From: Brassica napus | Taxonomy: Eukaryota > Streptophyta > Magnoliopsida > Brassicales > Brassicaceae | Direction of reading: 5' to 3' | Assembly: GCF_020379485.1 (NCBI RefSeq) | Contig: NC_063449.1 | Coordinates: forward strand, 33,539,473-33,603,472 | Length of the DNA stretch: 64,000 bases | Shown: piece after piece, positions 24,604 through 37,813 of the stretch | Layout: the number at the start of each line of letters is the position of its first letter | Position numbering within the stretch: position 1 is the first letter of the stretch | Notes under the pieces: model-generated | Database searches by the model: none | Told to the model about the DNA's origin: nothing | Seen by the model: the letters and a program-made list of their open reading frames with translations, nothing else | Position numbers and translations under genes: made by a program

Positions 24604-24780
24604 CTCAAGATTCTTTCTCGGCCTTCCTCTTCGTCTGAGAGTCCGACGGAGATGAAGCTTCTGCTACCGTCTCCGTCAGTGATGGGTTCCTTTATTATCA
24701 CAAACCTTCTCTTTCCATCAGCTTACGTTTTTTTTTTTTTTTTTTTGTGTAAATCAGCTTACGTTTTTCACAGAATATAA

Positions 24781-26602
24781 TATTTTTGAACAGCTTATTT
24801 GTTTTTGATATCTTCAAGAACAGTCACAGAAAATATCTTCAAGGGCTACTATTTTTCTCATGCTTTTTTTTTTTTAATGTTTACAGAAAGAAAGAAATAC
24901 ACGTCTTTAATATCAAAAGTCACCCACTTTTTGGACTTGGGATAAAAAAATTAGAAGAAAAAGTAGATTTTGAGTTTGTCCATTTGGTTATCTTTTCTTC
25001 AAACATTATCCACCATTATAAAACATATATGTATGACATATACACCAACATAATGTACTATATTATTGGAGTTAGGTATTCATATATTATTGTCAAAGAT
25101 TAAATTGTAAAGCTTCAAAGATTGAAATTTGTAATCTAGTATGTGAAGAATATTGCCACCCTATCACAACCGGTTGCTAGCTGCAATTTGTGTGTTAAGT
25201 TTAAGCTTAATGAAAGCTTCCGATTCCATAATAACAACCTAAATATATAGAGTTTTAACTTAAAAAAAGATATATATATATATAGAGTTTGTTGTAAGTC
25301 CTGGTGTTATTTCATTTTCAAAATCGTCTTCTTCTTCTTTAGTTATCATATCTGAGAAAAACAGGGAGACTGCATATGTGATCAGTGTTTAATTAAGTAG
25401 TATATTAATTAAAAACGCATATTCAAACCGTTACATTCTTTCTATTGGATAAAACAAATGATACTGTCAACGACGTAGTCGCTGGCAAAAAAAAAAGGGT
25501 TCTTGAGTTCCAACGACAAAATATATGACCCAACAGAAACGGCACGACGTTCACTGTTTTTTTAACAATAGTTTAATTCCCAACAACCTACCGTTTTAGA
25601 AAAACATAAGGAGAACGCAAGTCGTTTTAAATGAAAATGACCCAGCGAATTGGCTTTTGGTCCCAGAAGAGGATAAGATCATCATCATCACGTGATCGAA
25701 AGTCAGAATAGCCCTTATCCTCTTTCTCCTTCCTCCCGTCGGATCATTACAAGAAGACAATTCAATCCTCTTTCCTGATTTTTTTTTGGGATCATTTTCT
25801 CCTGTTTTTCTTTTCGAGATTTCACCAAATACAAATTTATATATTCGATAAAGACAAAGCTTATTCTTGTCTTTTTTTTGGGACAACCTATTTTTGTGCT
25901 GTAATAAAAATCAAACTGGGCTTTGTCGTAAATCTTTGCCACACGATCTAATAAATCCTCCTTGGCCGTAGAAGATTTCCATTTAATAAAAAAAGAAATT
26001 GGGAGATGCAGACAGGAAGATGAATATGAAGCGCTAGTTGTATTGTATTTTGTTTGTGCAAAACCATCAGATTAAGATTTAAGTGTGGAGTTTGTGGATG
26101 CAACATCTTCTTGGGGTCAGCTTCCTTTCTTTTCTCCTGATTTTTCTGAGAATATTCTAATTTTTCTTCTTCTATTTTTAAAAGTTTGTTCCTTTTTGTG
26201 ATAGAAAAGTTAGTTTTATAAATCTGCAAAATCTCTCTCTTTTTCTTCTTCTTTTAATTTCTCTGTTTCACATGGATCAATCAATCTCTTCAGTTTTCAA
26301 ATAGATCATTGGATCTTTGTTCATTTTTTTTCTCTGTCTTTGGGAAAATAAGTAAAGTTTCATTCTTTACATTCTTTCATTTTTTTTTGGTTAACCCATC
26401 TCTCTGTTTTTAGGAAGTGAGTAAAAGTTTGAATCTTTACATTCTTTGTGATGTAATGGAATGAATGAATGAATGATTCTCTTTTCTCATTTTTTGATGT
26501 GATTCAAATTTTATGCAGCAAAGAAGATAAACAAACGTGTGATGCTAAACATTTGGATTCAGTGAAGAAATAGGAGATTGGTTTTTGGTTCAATTCTTAA
26601 TC
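24781..26602. other. Intergenic DNA and 5' leader of the next gene
   Basis: AT-rich to about 25600, with a T run at 24727-24745 and a TA run at 25270-25284. From about 25700 it is C/T-rich (TCTCTCTTTTTCTTCTTC near 26230), fitting promoter and a long, possibly spliced leader: CAG at 26518-26520 after a T-rich tract could be an acceptor in the 5' UTR. The 90-residue frames on the minus strand here are low-complexity Lys-rich and rejected. Confidence 0.4.
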
Positions 26603-28236
26603 ATGGTGGAGCCTTACGAGACACGTAACAACAACAACAACAACGGTGAAGCTTATCAGATGGTTAGGTACCAGAGTTATAACTATCACAGTCCCACAAT
26701 ACCATCATTGCCATTGCTGGATTTGAGAGTGTTCTATGTCAGAATCAGCAACTTCAAGGTGGATGATTCCACACCTGAGGTCCTCACAATCACCCACGTC
26801 CCTCTAGATCCAGACTCTCTCCTCGAGATCAACGGCGTTCGAATGAGCATTCACTCCGAAGGAGTCTCCTCTCAGCTGAGGCGAGATCGCGTTGATAAGA
26901 AATCAGAGGAAGCTACTTTCATCAGCACGGACAACATCAGGCTATCTGGTAGTGTGAAGTTTGAGGTATGCGACAAAGATGAGCTTGTTTTGTCTGGAAC
27001 GCTGGAGATGTCTGGTAGTAATGGTTTCACAGGGGAGTCTGCTAAGCACAGTGTGAAGCGGTGGGGGATGAACTGTGAAGCTGAGATCACTGCAGGGTCT
27101 GGTTTCTTGAAGGAGAAACACATTGGTTGTTCCGAGTTGTCATCATCTCCGTTGCCGAGTATTGAAGTGTACGTCACTGGTTGTTTCTCTGGAACGCCTA
27201 TCATTCTAACCAAGACGCTTCAGCTTGGTTTCAGGAAGAAGCACAGTAGAACGAGTGCGTTGGATTCGATTCCAGAGTATGAAAGCGGTGAGTCTCAGAA
27301 AGGCAGCTCATCTGAGCTTGATTTTCAGGTAAGTTTCAAGATTATTACAATGTTTTTTAATAGTTTTATAATGGTTTGTTTTCTTTATTCAAGACATTGA
27401 ATGCTTTTACCTAGGATATGAGTCTTGTTAGTCATGGTGTGTATGAGCATTAGGTTCTGTGAGACATGTGTACTTTTAGGAAGAAGATGATTTCTTTTAG
27501 ATATTGAAGTGTGATAAATGATCATGTGATGTATGGGGGCCTGACACGTTTTACAAGTCAGTAGAATAGTAGATAGCTATCTCTCTCTCTCCCATTTGTC
27601 TATTGTCCTTGATTTTTAATATCTGAATTCTTATCCTTCTGTCTGCTACAGCCAGTTTTTTTATGACCCATTGATTGAAACATCCTCTGATTATCACATG
27701 TAGTGCCACAGTATATGTTTAGTTTATGCATAAACTTACTCTGGATAATGTTTCCCAACTGAAGAGCCAATGTTAATAGCTTCCCTTTAACTATATTTCA
27801 ATGTCTAATGTCTATAACTTCCACCTAAAGTCATGGAGGTGTAGGCACTAGCATGAGATACAATCCGAAAGAAGTGTTAAGATTGGAGCAAAAAAAAATA
27901 ACATTAGCCTCTATTCTACAAGTGACTGAATGGTCATTGTATCCTTTACTTGACTATCTCTATAAATGTCTCTTTTGCTGAGTTCCTTTTTTTGTGTGTG
28001 TGTAGGTGACAGAATACGGAAGCTATAAACAAGAGTATGAAGGAGAGTACGGCGACATGTATATGGGAAGAGAGTACGCAGATGGTGAAGATGGCGAAAT
28101 GTCGTGGTTCAATGCGGGTGTGAGGGTTGGTGTGGGAATTGGACTTGGTGTATGTGTAGGTCTGGGCATTGGGGTTGGCCTTCTTGTGCGTACCTATCAA
28201 TCAACCACCAGAAACTTCAGAAGAAGGCTTATCTAG
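26603..28236 (+). CDS. Erythronate-4-phosphate dehydrogenase family protein (plant-specific, function unknown)
   Basis: Two exons, 26603-27328 and 28006-28236, give 318 residues. It matches the plant family represented by Arabidopsis At1g75180 and At1g19400. The database name is misleading: I see no Rossmann fold or dehydrogenase motif. After an Asn-rich N-terminus comes a conserved block PLLDLRVFYVRISN, then VPLDPDSLLEINGVRMS and FEVCDKDELVLSGTLEM, a likely beta-rich domain. Exon 2 ends in a Gly/Val membrane segment (VRVGVGIGLGVCVGLGIGVG) and a short basic tail (TTRNFRRRLI), suggesting a tail-anchored membrane protein. The ATG at 26603 (MVEPYE) is the first in frame. The 677-bp intron contains no other gene. 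No defects were seen. Confidence 0.85.
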
Positions 28237-28972
28237 TCTTCACTCAAACCACCTTCTCTGTCTCTATAACTCCACCCCGTTGCAGATCTCTTTTTGACTG
28301 ATAATCTTAAAATATTGCTGTGTAGCATATAATCTTTCTTCTTGTTTTTTCTTTCATATTTGTGACTTAAATTTTTGAAAGGAATCATTCGTCTTTTTCT
28401 TGTTGTTTGTTGAGACTTGAGATTCAGACTGAAAGAAAACAAAGGTTGTTGCTGGTTTTACCTACTTCATGTAAATATAAATGCTTTTGAGTGTAAGAGT
28501 TACTTATAAACACATACTTATATAATTTATAAACCTCTCTCTCTCGCTCGCTCTCAAAGCTATATAATTATTCCATTTCAAAAGGGTTGGTTATAACAAT
28601 ATAACGCCTTCAGAACTGGTTTGGTTGGCTCAGTGGGGAAACACTCAAGTTTAGTAAATAAACATCGATAGAAAGCGAAGAAGAAGTTTTGAACACTTGT
28701 ATCAATGATCATTGCACAAAGAAGCTACTAAACCGTAACAATGGCAGACAATCTACACAAATATCAAATTAACAACCGCTAATCTCGTAATCTCTCCCCA
28801 TTAATTGATTAAAAAAAAACCCCATGGGAAAATAAAACTAATCAAATTAGAAGTTTATAGAATAAAATCATATTTGATTCCCAAACAACCAATGAGCAAT
28901 AACAACAAAGACTCCACCAAAGTTTTTTTTAAAAAAAAAAAAACAGACAAGTGAAATAGTGTTTTGTGATGT
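28237..28972. other. Convergent 3' untranslated regions
   Basis: 3' UTRs of the preceding gene and of TIM13. A CTCTCTCTCGCTCGCTCTC microsatellite lies at about 28534-28552. 28725-28760 (GAAGCTACTAAACCG and ATGGCAGACAATCTACA) recurs at 39846-39890. Confidence 0.5.
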
Positions 28973-29236
28973 TCAACGTTGTTGGCTGAAAAGAGAACGG
29001 CTGATGATACCAGTAGCTTCCAGGTAACGATCAACACATCTAGAGATGCAGCTGCTCTCACCACTGCTGAGGCTTGATCCTGGCTTCGTTATGCATTTAT
29101 CAAAGCATTTTTCTCTCATGGTCTCGATGAGCTCCTTGGCGTAAGCTTCAGCGAGCTGCGCCTGAATTTGTTCCATCAGTGCCTCTGGAGATGGAGAAGC
29201 ACCCATAGGCGGCGACGATGACGAGTAGGAGTCCAT
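28973..29236 (-). CDS. TIM13: Mitochondrial import inner-membrane translocase subunit TIM13
   Basis: Small intermembrane-space chaperone that, with TIM8, escorts hydrophobic precursors to the inner membrane. One coding exon, 87 residues, the usual length. The twin CX3C signature is complete: C44-F-D-K-C48 and C63-I-S-R-C67, which form two disulfides through the Mia40 import route. The N-terminus is Ser/Pro-rich and the helix PEALMEQIQAQLAEAYAKEL precedes the first motif. The ATG at 29236 is the first in frame. The promoter side has a telo-box and site II elements (29386-29460), the usual signature of nuclear genes for mitochondrial proteins. I remember the Arabidopsis gene as At1g61570, outside the segment the other genes match. 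Confidence 0.93.
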   Translation of the reverse strand: MDSYSSSSPPMGASPSPEALMEQIQAQLAEAYAKELIETMREKCFDKCITKPGSSLSSGESSCISRCVDRYLEATGIISRSLFSQQR

Positions 29237-29385
29237 TTACTAAAATCGACCGAAAAGAAACATAAAATAATCTATATAAGTACACAAAATTGGCAAGTAG
29301 AATCAATCATTGAATCGATATTCAACTACACGAGAGAGAGAGAGAGAGGTTTAGTTTTTACCTCACGGAAGATATGTTTTCCCTT

Positions 29386-29460
29386 TATTTAGGGTTTCTC
29401 TCTTGACGGGCTTATGATATTATTTTAGTGGGCTTGGATTATAATAAAAGATTAGGCCCA
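29386..29460. promoter_or_regulatory. TIM13 promoter: telo-box and site II elements
   Basis: On the minus strand AAACCCTAAATAA (telo-box) lies at about 29386-29398 next to a CT-rich leader (29333-29350). Site II-type words follow upstream: GGGCTT at about 29408 and 29432, and AGGCCCA at about 29454. The telo-box/site II pair is established for genes of mitochondrial and ribosomal proteins in Arabidopsis. Confidence 0.65.
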
Positions 29461-29934
29461 CTTAGGATAAACTATTGATGACAACACACAAGAATCTCGG
29501 CTACTTCTTTGTTTAGAGCTTTGTTTCGCTGGACGTTTGTCTTGCGAGTTTTGAAAACTGTTTGTTTAGGACTTTCCCCAGTATATTCAGAAGCAATTGC
29601 GATGTTAACTTTTTTTTATTTTCAAAGGTTTTAGAGGCAAAATTGAGGCTAAGAATCCTTTTTTACAAACATCATGCGAGTCACTTGGATAAATAACCTT
29701 ATCAGAATGCGAGAACAAGTTCAATTCAAGACAATAGGTTCCATGCTCATGCAGCGGATCAATGAACTAATTGTATACTCTCTCTTTGCGACAAGAGTTG
29801 ATTCGATCAAATAAACCATACAAATAATACTCCATTGCCTGTTTGTTTTGTTAAACAGTCTGCAACGCCCTTTGATTCTCTATGCTTGAACTTGTATTTT
29901 GTCCGCTCAACAGAAAGATTACAAGTCAAAAACC
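29461..29934. other. Intergenic between TIM13 promoter and EDD1 3' end
   Basis: No gene is seen. 29820-29934 is probably the EDD1 3' UTR on the minus strand. Confidence 0.5.
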
Positions 29935-32900
29935 TCAAAAACCAGGCAAAAATGAAAGGTCAGCGATTCCTGAGGGAAGACTGGCAATGTTATTTAGAAG
30001 AGCCAGTCTGTTCTTTCTCACTTTTTCTTCCTCCTGCAGCAACCAGTTATAAAAGTCAAAACCATAAAGGCTCTCAACTCGAGCACAATGTGTGAACAAA
30101 CAAAGTTTCAACTTACCACCATCACAAACACATTGTTGAAGAAATCCTCCAGTGGCTCCACCAACTGCGTCGATATCTCAGTGAACTCCTCGATTCCTAT
30201 GCCTGGAAACAAAATTGGAAGCCGTTTGAGAAATTTGAGTTTGTATGACTGAACCATTCCGGTATTAGAGAAGGAAGTTGAATTACCACTGTGAATTCGA
30301 TCTTTGATGGAGGTGTAAATGCTCCACAACTCTTTCTCTTGGGAAGTCTCAAATACAGCCTCATCCACCTGATTTTTTTTTACATCATTCAATGCTAGAA
30401 CTTAGAAGCTGCAAGTTTCACAGATGCCATTTTATCAGACAAGAAACCTCATGTACCTCAACTCCAACATCAACATCTTTCCCACGGACAATCCGTGTGG
30501 GACGAGAATATGCTTCCACTATCTTCGGAAAGATCTCACCTTTGCTCAGCTTTTCCATCTGCAAGGCATCAGCAAAATATTAGCTTCTTAATGAGCAAAT
30601 TCAATATGTTTTGAGCCTATCAACTGCGTAACAACATTCAAACCCATAAGTTAACAACGTTTCAGGTTTAGTGAACCACCAGCATATTGAGAGCAACCAA
30701 TTGCTATAAGGAACATATAAACCTCTCTTTGTAAAACTACCGAGCTACTGTAGGAACCCGTTGACTTTTTAAGGCCATAAACCAATCCCATTTTCTGCTG
30801 ACAACAGATGAGAAAACACCATCTTCCTTACCAACATTAATATCCAGTCTGGTTTCTAGTCTCTCTAATACTAACAAGCAGATGAGCTTTATTTAAATAA
30901 AACTGATCCGACCGTCATAATACTCTGGCTTGTAGGAGAGTGATGCAACATACTTCACAATTATCACCTATATACTCACTATTGGATCATCTCTCAATCC
31001 AATTACCTCGTATGCTGTTCGTGCTGCCAGACAAGGATCATTCCCACGCTCTGCAAGGACAGACCTAACTACTTCAGGGCTTACTCCGCTGTCAACCTAT
31101 AAAAGGGATCCAACATTGTTTCAAAAACTAGACACTAGGGTCATTTAGTTTCAAGAACCAATGAATAGTATCCAATAGAATTAGAAAGCCAAAAGATAAG
31201 CATAACGGAATGTTTCACAAACCAGAAGCTGTTCCAGTCTTCGAGTAACAAATTGATACACCTAAAAACAATAAAACAGTTAATTATGTCAAGAACGTTT
31301 TTCAGATGATGGCTTGCAACCTATAAATGGGGAAACAATATTTTTGACCCAACTCAACAGCTATGAGAGTACTTGATTCTTACATCGTCTAAAGTGTTTG
31401 CCTCAACCTTTACTGGTTGTACACTGGCTGCAATTTCTAGAGCATGTTTAAAGTTGACATTTTTATCCTTCTCAACCAAAATCTGAACCTGTAGCATACG
31501 TTATTGATTGGTATCCATAAGGCTCATGCAACCATAAAATGACAAATCATAACTTCTTTTTTAGATCAGAACATCTACAAACTTACTAAGCCATAAGATA
31601 TTCTTCTAAGGCCAAATGGGTCATTTGTTGAACTTGGCTGGCAACCAGCAGCAAATAGACCAACGAGGCTATCCAATCTAGAAACAAGCATAAGTTTTAG
31701 TATATATGATCACAATAATATCAGAAGTATGTGTAATTTAGCTCTGCACCAAATCAGCAACAAGGTCATTTTGGAATAGAAATATATTGAAGGGACACTT
31801 AAAGTTGAAGCTTTCACATTACCTATCACCTATTGCCAAAACCATTCCTGCATCTGTTTTAGGGATGACATCTCCGGAAAATCTAGGAAGTGTGATTTCC
31901 AGCAAAGCTTCTGCAATCTGCACCCAAGAGGAAACGATTGTTGTACAATACCACATGCTAATAGATGTATACCATAGTACGCTAGTAGCTAAAGACTATT
32001 AACTATTTTTATACAAACGAAGCAGACACAAGTCCATTACCTGCTCTGAATAGCCATCTCGGAGAGCATAATGACGAGCCATTATTCCTGAGAGGGCAGT
32101 AAATTCTGTAACCACAGCAGTTGCAAGGTCTGACAGAGCAAGTGAGGCAGCCTCCCCCACAACCGGAAGCAGATCTTCATCAATTTCGAGGGCCAAACAA
32201 AGCTTAGTTACCATCTTTTCTAGACGGTTCATCTTATCCAGCATCGTTCCCAGCTTTTCCTGTAGATTCACATAAACATGAATGAAACGGTTGTGTTGTA
32301 TGTGCTACTAATTTCAAATTACATCGCTTGTTTTTATTACTTGTACGAGTACCGAACCATTAAAACCGCTGTGAAACTTACGTGGAAAAGAATTCCCTTA
32401 AGCTGATCTCGAAATTCAGAAAACTTTTTCCTTGTGTCCACCCCATAGAAGAACTTCGCATCTTCATAGCGTGCCCTGTAAAAGTCAAACATTGCCATTG
32501 GATGCTTTTGACTTGGTCTAGATCATCTATCAATTGAGTAAAGATTTTAGTCACTTATTATTACACATCTCAACCTGAGAACTGCTTCATTTCCTTTCCT
32601 CACCACATCCTCATTAATTGCACCATTAGCAACCTAAAGCAAGTCACTATCTTTCGTTAGCTATTAACAACTTGTTGTGCCATTTCAAAAAGCATGCAAC
32701 AGAAGAAAATGCAAGGCCAGAGTGTCGTACAGCAATAAAGTAAGGCAATAGCTTTCCACTCTCATCAGTAAGGGAAAAATATTTCTGGTGCTTCTGCATA
32801 ACCTGGAGGGTTACAGTATAATAAGGCAACGAATTAGATATGCATACTTGACAGAGAGTTAAGAGAAATTATGAGTAAATTACACGGTATAAAGAGCTTA

Positions 32901-35900
32901 CAATAGTTAATAGCTCATCTGGTAATTCTAAAAATGATTCCTTAAACTTTCCAATTAATGGCACAGGAGCTTCGACGAGATTTGCAACCTGGAGAACACC
33001 ATGAATTAAATTAACTTCTTTGTAAAGATGTGAAGATAATGTCTTGGAGCCATTTTAGAGAATATCACTGATAACGCCATAAGTTACCTCATTAAGTAAG
33101 TTCTGCTGGACAACAACTCGCCCATTAACACTTTTTGCTAATGCATTTGACTTGTCAAGAATGATTTTCTTCCTTTCCTGTAAATTATGTTAACAAATCA
33201 TATAGATCCATAAATAGAAATCTAAAAGAAAAAAAAATTGGCCATCCTGCTGAAAGTTAAAAAAAATGAAAAATTTGAAACAATGGTTAGAGAAGAATAT
33301 ATGAAGGGCATGCCTCAATCTCAATATTGATTCCAGCATTCCTCATAGTATCTTCATAGGACTCTGCAGTATCTACCTGCCAATAAGACCATAAAATGCA
33401 CATTTAAAGCATGAGATCCAAATATGCCTATAGACGAGTCCACGACGGTGCAGACTAAATTCATACCAACAGTGTTGCTGAAGCAGTGTTGCGAAGTCCA
33501 AAAGAAACATTTCCACTGCATTTTGAAAACGAAACAAATATTAAAAAAAAACTAATATTTCATTTAGAAATAATATTGAAATCCCAACTGCTAGAGGAAG
33601 ATAACGATATGCAAAATATTTAATTAAGAAGCGTGGATACTCGAGTGTAGCCAGGTAAACATACCTTGTGTTGCCAGCAAAGCAGAATGGTACAACCAGA
33701 TCCCCATGTAAGGCCATAACCCAGCGAACTGGCCTGCTAAACATTACCTGCTTACCAGAAGACAAATAGCAGTAATTAAAATCCTTGTTTTACAATTGAG
33801 CCTATGGCTATATAAACTAATAAATGAGTATCTCGTTTAATGTTACATACTGACGAGTTCCAGCGCATTGACTTTGGGAACGATATTTTAGCCAGTATAC
33901 CTGGTAATTCTTCTGACAGGACCTACAATACACAAGATCACAAAAATTGTATCCTTAGCAAATTAATTGTAGTTTTCCTTTGAGGAAAAACTCAAATGCC
34001 AATATAGTAGTGAAGCACAGGTCTTGGAACGCTAAAACTACAAGCTCACCTATTAAAACGAAGAAGGATATGTGAACATTAATAATTTGTTAAACTAGGA
34101 TATAAAAATGTCAAGTAGATTTCTCTTTTCTAATTCATAAAACATGAAAATAATAGTTCCTAAGCTCAACATGAGGAGTCAAGGAAGAGAACCTCCAACG
34201 CAAGTCGAGCTAGCTGTGTAACTCGTGCGTGAACATATTCTGTCTTCCCTGAAAAAAAAAAGACAAAAAGATGAAAAATGAAAAAAAAAGCTAAACAAAG
34301 AAAGCAGAACAGGGAATTTGCTTATGGAGATGCACCAACCGTCAACTTTTCTGTACAATTTTTCCAACGGAACGCCATATCTACGGCTAAAGCCATCTGC
34401 AGCCTGGCAAATTAGAACACCGAGAAATTGATTACATATCTTAAGGCAGTCAATGCTTGCTAAAAAACACAAGCGTATCTAAAGGCCAGTGTATAAGTAA
34501 TTCATATGCTTTTTCCTTCAATTCCAGTACTGTCTACCAAAATACTTTCAATAGTCAATTTAATTAGCCTAGCCGTGCCTGAGGAGCAGAAAGGACCAAA
34601 GCGAAAGAAAAACCTTTGTAGGATTTCCTTGATCATCAAACGCTTTAGACGCAGGGGGTCCTCGAACTTCAACCTCCTCTTCCAGCTGCTTAGGGGACAT
34701 AGCAACAACTAGAACCTGAAAAAGGGGCTGTCAGTTTAAACTGCTCTAAGAAGAAGAATGCGTTCCAAAAAGCTTCAAGACTTCCATGATTTAACACAAT
34801 AACCCACAACCCAAAAACTTCAGATAGGTTTCTTTAAATTTTACATTCTCACATAAAACACAAGGGGACAACAATCTCAAAGAATAAACAGGAAGATTTG
34901 GTGTCAACCAGCACTTTATCTGTAAGATTGGATTTATGTTGTTATAGAGCTGACATTGTAGCAATAACATTTAAAAGTGAGACATATTATTAATTACCAC
35001 TAGCCTACGAGGTGTGCCAAATGCTTTCACAACGCCATGCCGCAGTCTTTGGTTCTCCAACAATTGTACGACTAAAACCCTGAGCTGCACGATTAACAAG
35101 GATTATTACTCGATGCCCAATCTATCAGAAGAAAGCTAACACAAAAGTCCCTATAAGTCAGCGATAGAGGGAAATTTTAAGTTTCTCGAAATGAAGTGAA
35201 AATATACTTGTTCGCTAGCATTGATAACATCTGGAGGTGGCATCTCTTCAGTCCCTATCTCAATGATAAATGATCTTGGATCCTCAGGAACCTGTGACGA
35301 TTGAAAACAACATAAACAACAAAAGAGGAAACCATATCTTATTTAACAACTTCAGAAATGTTTTCATAACAGAACATATGAACAACTAGTACTGAAGATA
35401 TTAGCGTCACAAGAATATTTCGCCGACTAATATCCCACGATTAATCAAAAATGAAATAATCAGCAACAAAGCTCCGATTGTAAATTCTCAACTTAGAAAA
35501 CTGGGACAACCTTTTCAGCCACATTTTCCAAAGCTGCTCCGTGGTGAATGGGAGGAATATGTTCAGAGGCAACACCAAGAGGATGTCCAAGAGATTCACG
35601 TGTCTTTAACCACAGTTGGGCACATTGGCGAGCCAAGCTATTCTTTCAAAAATGATGCATAGAATCACAAATAAGCACATATTTACAAGTAAAAACTTGT
35701 TTAAATCATTTCAGTAATACACTTTCAGAAAACTGGAACAGATCTTACCTGCGCATTCGACCAAAATAACGAGCACGTTCAGTTACACCGACGAAACCTC
35801 TAGCATCTAAGATGTTAAAAGCGTGAGATGTCTTCAGTAGCTGGTCATACCTAGCACATGCCCCCAAGCAATTTTGTTAAATTCAAGAGGCAGTAGTTAA

Positions 35901-37813
35901 ATATAAAGAAGACAATGGACGACCATAAGCATGTGATAAACATACGCAGGGATTGGAAGGCCTAAGGCAAGCAAGGAACGTGCTTCTTCGTCAAAAGAAT
36001 CGAAATGCTTTTGAAGACGGTCCACGCTAGCATGCTCAAGATAATATGAGCTCATTTCCTTCCTGCAAACACCCAAATATCAGTCTGGAAACAGGATTAC
36101 ACAGGATAATTTTGATACTGTATGATTAAATATCCACAAGTCTTTTACTCATTTTCCAAGAAAAGTTCCCCGTAAGTGATTCCATCAGCATATAAAATCT
36201 TCTTGAAATGGTCAACTTCCTGTCAGTTAACACAAAAGGCTAATTTAAGGCAAACTAAAAGAACCTAAAAGGAAAAATGTGTGCATCCTTGATAAAAGAA
36301 AGATAAAGTAAGAAAGAGGGTACAAAACTGACCTGAAGCAACATGAGGATGCGCTCAAGCCCATAAGTTATTTCAACAGATACTGGAGACAGCTGAAGGC
36401 TTCCAGCCTAGAACGAAGCAAAGTTTAGAATTGTCGTTCTAGATAGAGAGTAAAAGGTAGAATTTACCCTAATCTTACATTTGATTTTTAGAAATGTTTT
36501 AACATAAAATGAAAAATTACCTGCTGAAAGTAAGTAAACTGAGTGATTTCCATACCATCCATCCAAATCTCCCAGCCCAATCCCCAAGCACCAAGCACCT
36601 GTAAGTCATTCAAATGAACAGACACTGCCACGCTCTAAGCCCTCTCTGACAATATAGTGAGAAATGGAAAACCTCGTATTATGAATTTGACAAATTACCG
36701 GACTCTCCCAATTGTCTTCGACAAACCGTATATCGTGTTGAGTCACATCAATTCCTATAAAGGGAGTAAAAGAAATAGTAGTAAGCAGAAATACCGAGAG
36801 GGAGTTTCCTCCAGAGATGCACCATAAAGACAACCTTATCATAACCAAATAGTTACCAGCATAAGGAGAAAAATTCAAAATAGTATTGTGCATATACAAG
36901 TAACATTGAAAGTCTCAAAATTTATGTTTTAACTGAGACATAGCTTAGGTGGAAGCATTTCAAGGGGAAAGAAGTTTGCGAGTACCTAAAGCAGAGAGAC
37001 TGTTGATAAAGAGGTCTTGAGAGTTCCCAGGATCAGGTTTCAAGATGACCTGAAACTGAGTGTGCCTTTGAAGCCTATTGGGATTCTCTCCATACCGACT
37101 ATCGTCAGGACGAATGCTAGGCTCAACATAGGCAACATTCCATGGCTCAGGGCCAAGAACCCTCAAAAACGTGGAAGGATTCATAGTGCCAGCTCCAACC
37201 TTAAAAGACAAGTTAACAAGTAATGAGAATAGTCAATCAGAGAGATAGTGTAATTTGGGATACTAACCTCGGTGTTGCTGGGCTGCATAACGGCGCATCC
37301 AACAGAAGCCCAATACTCCTGAAAAAGAGTAGAGAAAGCAATAAAGAGAATGTATCAAGGTTTACGGGAGCTCTGTGAAGAAGGATGATAGGAGAGTGAA
37401 AGAAGTTTGTTATGAAGAGGATGAATCTTCTTCACATTAATTCACACTATGGTTCTGTTTATATACACGTTAAGATTAGCTAACGTACACTCTAACCATA
37501 TAACTGACTGCTAACATGCGCATAGATGCATACACATATCTAATCTCGAATGATTAAGAGTGAATTGGGGAGAACGAACCTGGAGGCGTTGAATTGCTTG
37601 TTGGAATGTAGGAATAGAGACGGAGTTGCTGTCATTATCATCGGGCTTGCGATGGGAAGGGTGATGATGAACATTGGAGGAGACGGCGGTGCGGTGAAAT
37701 CGCCGGTAAGGGGATCGAGGAAGGTAGCGAGGGAGGTGGAGGAAACGAGGAGAGGCGTGAGGACGGAGGAAAGAGGAGATGATGAGAGGGAATGAGATAG
37801 AGAGGATGGCCAT
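29935..37813 (-). CDS. EDD1: Glycyl-tRNA synthetase, chloroplast/mitochondrial, fused alpha-beta type (EDD1)
   Basis: Bacterial-type glycyl-tRNA synthetase with alpha (catalytic) and beta (tRNA-binding) subunits fused; in Arabidopsis it is dual-targeted and essential for embryos (EMBRYO DEFECTIVE DEVELOPMENT 1, At3g48110). More than 20 exons give about 1,060 residues. Exon 1 (37580-37813) encodes a Ser/Arg-rich transit peptide ([15 protein letters not shown]...) and FQQAIQRLQ. Exon 2 gives [17 protein letters not shown]. The alpha part shows [35 protein letters not shown] and [12 protein letters not shown]. The beta part shows [51 protein letters not shown] and [20 protein letters not shown]. 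The last exon (29935-30033) ends ADLSFLPGF. Sampled exons have intact splice sites and frame, so the gene appears functional. Confidence 0.92.

Larger units (their letters stand above)
23206..24780 (-). pseudogene. Small acidic protein gene split by a LINE (possible At1g75190-like relic)
   Basis: With the LINE removed, minus-strand sequence on both sides is protein-like. Upstream (24780-24589): TDGDGSRSFISVGLSDEEEG and RERILRIMEI. Downstream (23454-23206): an acidic stretch EEYEDEEDEDKQIEI, then EEAEKWKHEELAEEEKKPEMSEK and a basic tail ending VKSW before TAA at 23206. The two halves are in different frames, and an in-frame TAA lies just after the KKEED codons, so the gene is broken beyond the insertion itself. 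Position between TYW1 and the next gene fits the Arabidopsis gene of unknown function At1g75190, but I infer this from order only. The 5' end may lie in a lost or unrecognised exon. Confidence 0.35.

Noticed and set aside
25596..26229. Lys-rich minus frames of 75-96 residues
   Set aside because: Reverse complement of a C/T-rich leader; low complexity and no homology recognised.
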